A DNA stretch of 64,000 bases from Lomentospora prolificans (lineage: Eukaryota; Ascomycota; Sordariomycetes; Microascales; Microascaceae), in the NCBI GenBank assembly GCA_029532625.1, contig JARFXM010000011.1:2480001-2544000 (forward strand). Direction: 5' to 3'. The notes under the pieces were generated by a model that was given only the letters and a program-made list of their open reading frames with translations, was not told the origin of the DNA and did not search any database. Below, piece by piece: positions 58,249 to 64,000 of the stretch (position 1 is its first letter; every line of letters begins with the position of its first letter). Position numbers and translations under genes: made by a program.

Positions 58249-59220
58249 TTGAGGTATATATGTTCGAGTAGTTGCAGGACTTGGGTCCTCTCAATCATCA
58301 ATTGTTTGTCGATGCACCGGCGCGGAGGCTACACATGGCGCCGCCACGTGTAGCCACATCGACTCTCATGTGTGGGAGGGTTGTACCGCAGTACATAAAT
58401 TCACATGCGACATAACGAAGCAAGTCACTGGAAAGTCCCGAACTAGGGTTGGAAGTAAATGTATGAAGCTAGAAAGGAACGTTCTCGCCTTTGTCCTTTG
58501 TTCTCCCATGGATGGCATGAAATAATACAGCCTCAGCGCAGTGGTTGGTCCACCTTGGCTGTAGAGATATTTCCTAATGGAGATGACACAGACATCAAGG
58601 ACATATTGATGTTTCACTTAGACGAAATTGCGGTTCTCAATGGCTTTTCTTTTATGGAAGAAGCTTGTGATTCTCAATGGTCAATGGAACACGAATGTCC
58701 GTCATCCAGGCCCGCCTTAAACTTCGTCGAGGCTCTCACAGCTGGCTCATTGCTCTCTTTCGTCACCCATTGGCAGATTTCGACCTATGGAGTGCTCCTG
58801 ATGCAAACCGCGCACTTGCCAGATTTCACGGTGGATTTGAGTAGTTATATAGATGGCAGATATCTCTCCATGTATGGTGCTTCTTAGTGTTCCGTATTTA
58901 AGCTATAATAATTATTTTGTGCCGTTTGTGATTCCCACCCTGATCCCGAAAGCAACAATTCAATCGCCGTTGTTCTCGCGCAAACGGTCCTAGTCACCGG
59001 CTCTGCTCTATTGGCAGGGAAGGCTGTTTCTATGGTCGGAATACGGGCCGTGAAGTTACTCAACCGCGAGTAGGGAACAGCATTTCGCTCCGGGTGAACT
59101 AGGAAGAGCGGGATAACTACCGCGGATAACGGAGAACGGAACTGGTTTTATCAGAGAGATCCTATTTCTTATACGCGCAGATAATATCCGGTCTCGGGCT
59201 CATACTTGAATTCGCGCAGG

Positions 59221-60276
59221 CTAGAATGCACGGAAATGACCCTTCGCGAGCTGCCTCAGACTGCGGAACTGAAAGCAGACGAGACGGAACTCGCGCCTCT
59301 TCAGCTCCCTGCGGGCCTGCGCGAGCATAACATTGACTTCCTCCTGGGTGTATCCCAACAGAAGGAGTGCTTTCAGCGAAGAGTCGAGGCCATCAAGAAG
59401 CCACACAATGTCCATCCTACCAATCGCCCTTAGTTCAGGGCTCTTGGGCCATGGTCCAAGGGGCACTTGAAACCTTCTCCTGCATGTTCACGAAACTGGC
59501 CGCCTTGGTGTACTCCAATATAATCCTCCAAAAGAAAAAAAAGAAAAAAAAAAGAAAAGAAAAGGAAAGGAAAAAGAAAAGTCGCATTCCATTGCTTAGC
59601 GACGTGCTTTTCAGTCAAGGTACCGTCGTCCAAGATATATCGAAGGTCCCAGTCTTGGAACTCGCCCCAGAGCCAGATTACTGTAATTTCTTTACCTGAG
59701 ATAATTCCTTCTCTCTGCATGCAGAAGGAAAAAGTTGGCTTACTCGTATATGTTCTTGAAGAGTCCCGGCTAGTCCCCAATAGAGCCGGCCATGGTGCGG
59801 GATATAATAAAGTCCGAAGTGAAGCTGTACACCCATTCGCTCTCGATATAGTCGACTTCGAATTTGGCGTTTGGAGATACCCTCGGGACAGTTAGCGAGG
59901 AGTTCCTCTCGTCGACAAAACGATGGTTTCACTGCAGTACCAAGGGGGCTGGATCGGGCTAAGGTCACATCCAATAAGCCCGAGACGTTAGGAGGCAAGG
60001 TTAAGACCCCGTCCTCAGATATGTACCTGTGCGCCGGGAAGGAATTCGTAACATCAACATCTGGTCTCTGGTAGAATAATCACCAAGGCGGGGATAGAGC
60101 CCAAAGCGTTTGAATGTACAGAGATAAAACCTTACTGGAATCCTTGCGGGCCGAGCCGAGACACGTTTTAAGCAATGCGTTCGCAACCTAGGCATAATGG
60201 GTAAGCGCGCAAATTGGCAGTTAGTCTTGGAATCTAGACTGCTAGGATTAGCGCGAATCCTGGGGAGCGTCGCCAT
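59221..60276 (-). pseudogene. Unrecognised gene, probably damaged
   Basis: Minus-strand coding-like blocks occur in order. Block 1 is ATG 60276 to 60136 (47 aa). A good 68-nt intron follows (gtaagg to ctaccag), then block 2 at 60067-59744 (108 aa) with RYISEDGVLTLPPNVSGLL, REELLANCPEGISKRQIRSR and MGVQLHFGLYYIPHHGRLYW. Block 3 has VIWLWGEFQDWDLRYIL and TEKHVAKQWN. Block 4 ends with WLLDGLDSSLKALLLLGYTQ and MLAQARRELKRREFRL. The junction between blocks 2 and 3 needs either a 29-nt intron (too short) or a frame change. A T-rich tract (59529-59580) interrupts between blocks 3 and 4. The blocks read like a conserved fungal protein, but I cannot name the family. Either the gene is decayed or my splice model is wrong. 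Confidence 0.4.
59529..59580. repeat. A-rich tract
   Basis: Runs of A separated by single G, about 52 bases. It falls inside the damaged unknown gene. Confidence 0.9.
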
Positions 60277-60882
60277 GGCGAGAATTACAAATCCTGGTCC
60301 GCCACAGCAAGTCGATGCGCTATTCTCAGTCTTCCAGATTCTAGCAAGGCTACATAGATTGTTAGTCTGGGCTATGGGGCCTTGTTGGTTGCAGATGGCT
60401 GGAGATGGCTGGAGACAAGGGCTTATATGTGGCTAAAGTGTCTAAAATTCCGTTCGAAACCCAGCTTTATATCGCTATAGAAGTGTATTCATGACAATTA
60501 CTCCCCTTTCCCTTCTTTATTAGACTAACCCTAAGACTGCTCCATCCAGAGTTAAGTCAGATTCTCTACCTTGCCTTCTCGCGGGCATCAAACAGCTCGG
60601 ACCAGGATATTACGGTTCATACAGTAATTATTACCTTGTAGCGTTGAAAGTACTGTCGTCTACAGTCCAAAAAAGAGCATGTCCGCGACGGTATCTATCG
60701 TTGGACCGCTTACAATCCTAAGGCGATCGGATTTTATTACTACATACATACCATTGTGATCCCAATGCAATTGCGCAAAGATTCGATTTGAAAATCAGAC
60801 TTCCTGGTTACCTCCTACATTCCCCTCCAGATCTAGCGCAAACCATTACCAACTGCCTAGGCAAAGGCCTAAAGATACAGGC
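60277..60882. other. Intergenic region, no gene seen
   Basis: About 600 bases between the unknown damaged gene and the permease gene; promoter and 3' flank respectively. Confidence 0.45.
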
Positions 60883-62741
60883 TTATATGATATACCTGAA
60901 GTTAGGATGCCTGTATCCAAGATCTCGGGCCTCGAACTCGTTCAAACCCTCGAGTCTGTAGTCCCTCTTACCGTCTCTTCTCTTCTTATTCTCCCAAGCG
61001 CAATACGTCATTCCGAAGATCGAAAGGAAGAATACAACGACTTGACCAGAAAAGTTGATATTGTGACCGATAGGGTAACCGGCTGCCTTATCTGATTCGA
61101 TATAGGCCCAACTGATGGTAGTAGTCAGTAACTATACACCTTCGAATGCAAGTCGCCATAGAGCAATTTGAGAAGAAGCAACTTACGCAGCGAGAATTCC
61201 TCCAATAGTTCCGAGAGTCACGACCCAGGCACTTGATACCGCTCGGACTGCAGGACCGCTAGTATCTAGAGATGGGGAAGTCGTTTGTCAGCATAATCTT
61301 AATCGTATCATTCGGATATAATAATCTAGACGCAAGGGTCGGTTCAAAGCGAAGGAGGGCAGGCTGAAGACGGTACATACTATTGATAGCCCAACTCAAG
61401 AATGCAGGACCACCAGGGAATGCACCGACGGTAATGAAGAAGATCGCCATATAACGAACGCCAGCCTTGTCTGTATACCATCGTAGAAGAGCAAACCCAA
61501 TCATAGCGGGAACAGCGAATATGGCTAGGTATATGCCACGACGCTTCGTTTTGTCACTCACGTAGGCGACAGCCACAGCGACAAGACACGCTGCGACATA
61601 AGGGGGAACAGTGAGCAGCTGAGGGTTGACGTCGATCTTCATCTCCGCGATAATCGTAGGCATGAAGACGGAAAGACCCTGCACAGTGATATTGATAAGG
61701 AAGAAGCCAAGAGCGCAGGTATAGTTGTGAATGCAAAGGAAGGCCCTCTTAATATGTCGAACCTCTACAACCGGTTCGGGGTTCTCGCGATGCTCGATGA
61801 GGAGGCGTGTGGCGGCGATGCGCTGCTCACGAGGAGTGAGGAATTTGGCCTGTGCTGGAGAGGAAGGAAGCCAAATCGGGGCAAGGCAACCGATGATGAC
61901 GGTGATGAGGCCTTCAAAAAAGAAGATGTTGCGCCATTGGTAGATCTGGGCGCCGGCGGCTCCCCATCTGGGGACCTGCGAGAGGCCAGCAGCAAGGAGA
62001 CCCCCAAAGGCGCCGGCGAAGGAGGCCGCAGACACGTAAATTCCTACTCGGAATAGAAGCTCCTCTCTCTTGTAGAAAGAACTAAGGAAAAAGGCGATGC
62101 CGGGGAATGTGCCCCCCTCGAAAATGCCAAGGATAGCTCGGGCGACTAGCAGACCCTCAAAGCTCTTAACGAAGGCCATGCCAATAGTGACGATCCCGAA
62201 CCCAGTAACTAGGAAGGGAATCCAGAAACGAGGGCCGACGCGCTTAAGGATAATGTTGCTTGGAACTTCGACAAGGAGGTAGATGATGTAGAATATGCAG
62301 ATAGCCCAGTTGATGCGGAAACCAATGCGGAGATCTAACTCGGCCGCTAGACCTTGGATCAGTGCATTTCCGATATTGATACGATCCAGGAACTATTATA
62401 ATAAAGCACTCATAATATCAGCTGGCGCGTCCAGGTAAACGAGAGGATAATGACAAGCCTTCAACTTACGCAGAACATGTAGAGAACGGTGACCAGTGGC
62501 ACAGTATTCCAGTCAATCTTATGCCTTACTCTAGTCTCCTCCTCCTCCGTCCAGGTGAATTCTTCCTCATCTCGAGAGGAGGGCACTTCACCCCCGTCCA
62601 GGTGTTGTACTTTAATTGATTAGTTAGCGAGCGGGTTCATGAGAGCGAGAGCAGCGCAGAGAGACTACGAATTCTTCGCATGTATTATCACATTAATTGG
62701 AACGTACTGGCTTCCTTCTCAGACTCCATCTTCGAGTTCAT
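60883..62741 (-). CDS. MFS transporter, allantoate permease (Dal5) / anion:cation symporter family
   Basis: Five exons: 62741-62708, 62609-62470, 62392-61381, 61265-61187 and 61111-60883; 497 aa. All four introns are GT-AG, phase-consistent and carry branch sites (gctaac before exon 2). The family brings allantoate, ureidosuccinate, nicotinate or similar organic anions across the plasma membrane. Seen: an acidic N-terminal tail; KIDWNTVPLVTVLYMFCFLD followed by RINIGNA (TM1 region); FYIIYLLVEVPSN and ILKRVGPRFW (the A-loop motif); GMAFVKSFEGLLVARAILG and FEGGTFPG; a central loop with LTPREQRIAATRLL; then WAINNTSGPAVRAVSSAW and HNINFSGQVVVFFLSIFGM in the second half; and the typical ending GYRHPNFRYII. 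Length is usual for the family. The substrate is not evident. Confidence 0.92.
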
Positions 62742-64000
62742 CGGGGGACAACTGCAAGCCCTGCAAATACGAAGGGAAAGTACCCCTTATTGCTCGAGGG
62801 AGAGATAATGGCAGCGGTCAAACGAGAAGCGAGGTGTTCTGCCTTGGTCGCGCGGTGTGGGTGGAGTCCAAGCTTCCTCTCTTTTCGTATGTTAAGTTTT
62901 TTGTTTTGCCACGCCAAGAGCGAATGTTCCCCAGATGGCCAGGTGGTTGTCTGCGCGCGCTTCTCAAGTTCAAGAACTCAAATCGAAATTAATTTGCATG
63001 TGTCAGCCAGGCGTTTCCAGGAGATCGCGATAGCTCGAAGACCCTTTGAAATGGGCTGCTCAAAACGTCTAGGAAGGTTCCACGCCCGTGGAGGAGCAAG
63101 GGGACCTGGCTATTTATGGCGGGCGGTCATCAACACAACAGACGGGAGCTTTCCTGTATGCACAGACAGTAGCGTTACAGTCCTCAGTTCCATCCAACTT
63201 CCCAGCCAACAGGTATTGCTCGCACCCAAGGTAGAAAAGTAATTCGAGACGGATTCATTCTTCCTAATAGACTCGGGATTTTAGAAGCACTTTACGTCGA
63301 AAGTCGGCAAATAAATTGGTTCTCAACAGCATTTGAGGTGATACAGTGGCTAATTGGCCGACGTCTCCGCTAAGAGCTTATTTCCTATAGGCTAATCGGG
63401 CGGGAGTGGGCTTGGGGAGGACTACTTCGTACGAGTAACGCTGGCGTCTCCCCGCCACAAAGTACACCATCATCCATCACATTGGGTACAAAGCATGAGC
63501 AAGCAATCTAGTGGGCGGAGACTGTCCGAGAAAGGAATACCGACCGCGCACAGAGACAAGGACAGAAGAAAAGACAAGTACCGCGACCAAAAGAAGTTGA
63601 GAGGAACGTCCAACGAAGGTGTGAAGCGTAATATGCGGGGTAAGACTGGATAATAATCCTACCCTGCCAGCCAGCGTGTACCTTGAATTGGGAATGGCAA
63701 AGTGGCGGGGATCGATGGCAGGGCCAACAGCAGTAAAATGAGTAGTGGTACTTAGTCAACCGTAAGATGGAGCTTATCCCCCACAGGCTAATCGAGCGGC
63801 AGTGGCACATGCGGAGGCCCGAACCTAGCAGCATCTCCCCAACACAAAATCCTCGACTAGATTGTGGAGAAGGTCTTCGCAAGCAATACAGAGGTATAGC
63901 TAGCGGAGGGATGTCAGTGGAGAAATGCCGCCCAGCCAGGCATGGATGTGGCAGCACACACGCCGCCCTCGGAGCAAAAGAGTGTGATTGTGAGCGACGC
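62742..64000. other. Terminal intergenic region with a degenerate repeat pair
   Basis: Permease promoter, then no supportable gene up to the window edge. Confidence 0.45.
63374..63870. repeat. Two diverged copies of a roughly 90-base direct repeat
   Basis: Copies start at 63374 and 63770 with gagcttat. The first 37 bases match at 30 positions; five of the seven differences are C/T or G/A transitions. A second matching block (tctcccc, then cacaaa) follows 64-73 bases later. The flanking sequence between copies is not similar. Confidence 0.5.

Larger units (their letters stand above)
56833..59220. other. 2.4-kb gene-poor region with poly-A/T tracts
   Basis: No gene can be supported. An ATG-initiated stretch at 58459-58887 (142 aa, plus strand) has no recognised motif. 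Long A- or T-rich tracts lie at 57253-57287, 57801-57838 and 58197-58248. Confidence 0.45.

Noticed and set aside
58459..58887. 142-aa plus-strand frame
   Set aside because: It begins with ATG but has no recognisable motif or splice signals, and codon use is unlike the real genes nearby.

Overview
The window is nuclear DNA of a filamentous ascomycete (Pezizomycotina). Genes carry short GT-AG introns of about 50-120 nt, with gtaagt/gtatgt donors and CTAAC/CTGAC-like branch sites. Several products are of fungal type: an Egh16-like secreted protein, a CFEM GPI-anchored protein, Rxt3, a fungal Med18, Kgd4 and a Dal5-type permease. I see no rRNA gene, tRNA gene, CRISPR array or complete transposon.

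Layout. 0-7.1 kb is gene-dense: cytochrome c heme lyase (+), a RUS/DUF647 membrane protein (-), mevalonate diphosphate decarboxylase (-) and an SLC1-type Na+/dicarboxylate symporter (-). 7.1-13.2 kb holds no gene I can support. 13.2-17.7 kb carries the SDH assembly factor SDHAF4 (+) convergent with a long Pro/His-rich Rxt3 corepressor subunit (-). 17.7-27.2 kb is sparse; its only recognisable content is a frameshifted FAD-linked sugar-lactone oxidase pseudogene (-). 27.2-28.2 kb encodes a secreted cellobiose-dehydrogenase-type cytochrome (DOMON) protein. Kgd4 (31.4 kb) and the Egh16-like protein (35.4 kb) follow as isolated genes. 36.8-40.2 kb holds a DNA 3'-phosphatase/5'-kinase (PNKP, 7 exons) and Mediator subunit Med18. 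40.9-43.8 kb has two intronless minus-strand enzymes, a flavoprotein monooxygenase and a DHFR/RibD-fold reductase. 43.8-52.0 kb is an 8-kb desert ending at the CFEM gene. 54.3-56.8 kb has a small two-exon unknown gene and a 512-aa coiled-coil protein. 57-62 kb has several poly-A/T tracts, a probably damaged unknown gene and a five-exon Dal5-family permease (-). The last 1.2 kb holds only a degenerate repeat pair.

How the genes relate. There is no obvious metabolic cluster. Mitochondrial functions (heme lyase, SDHAF4, Kgd4), isoprenoid synthesis, DNA repair and transcription genes are mixed with surface or secreted proteins that lie alone in long intergenic stretches.

Main hunt results. (1) A double iron-responsive GATA site, two ATCWGATAA motifs in inverted orientation one base apart, lies about 0.6 kb upstream of the CFEM gene, with a near-identical copy 4.8 kb further upstream. 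(2) The Med18 reading frame continues open and acidic for 103 codons beyond its TAG stop. (3) A 51-nt intron, stop-free and a multiple of three, is hidden in the Rxt3 poly-His tract. (4) The oxidase pseudogene has at least five frame breaks and a Trp-to-stop change. Exon junctions were placed by hand and checked for phase; no similarity search was possible.
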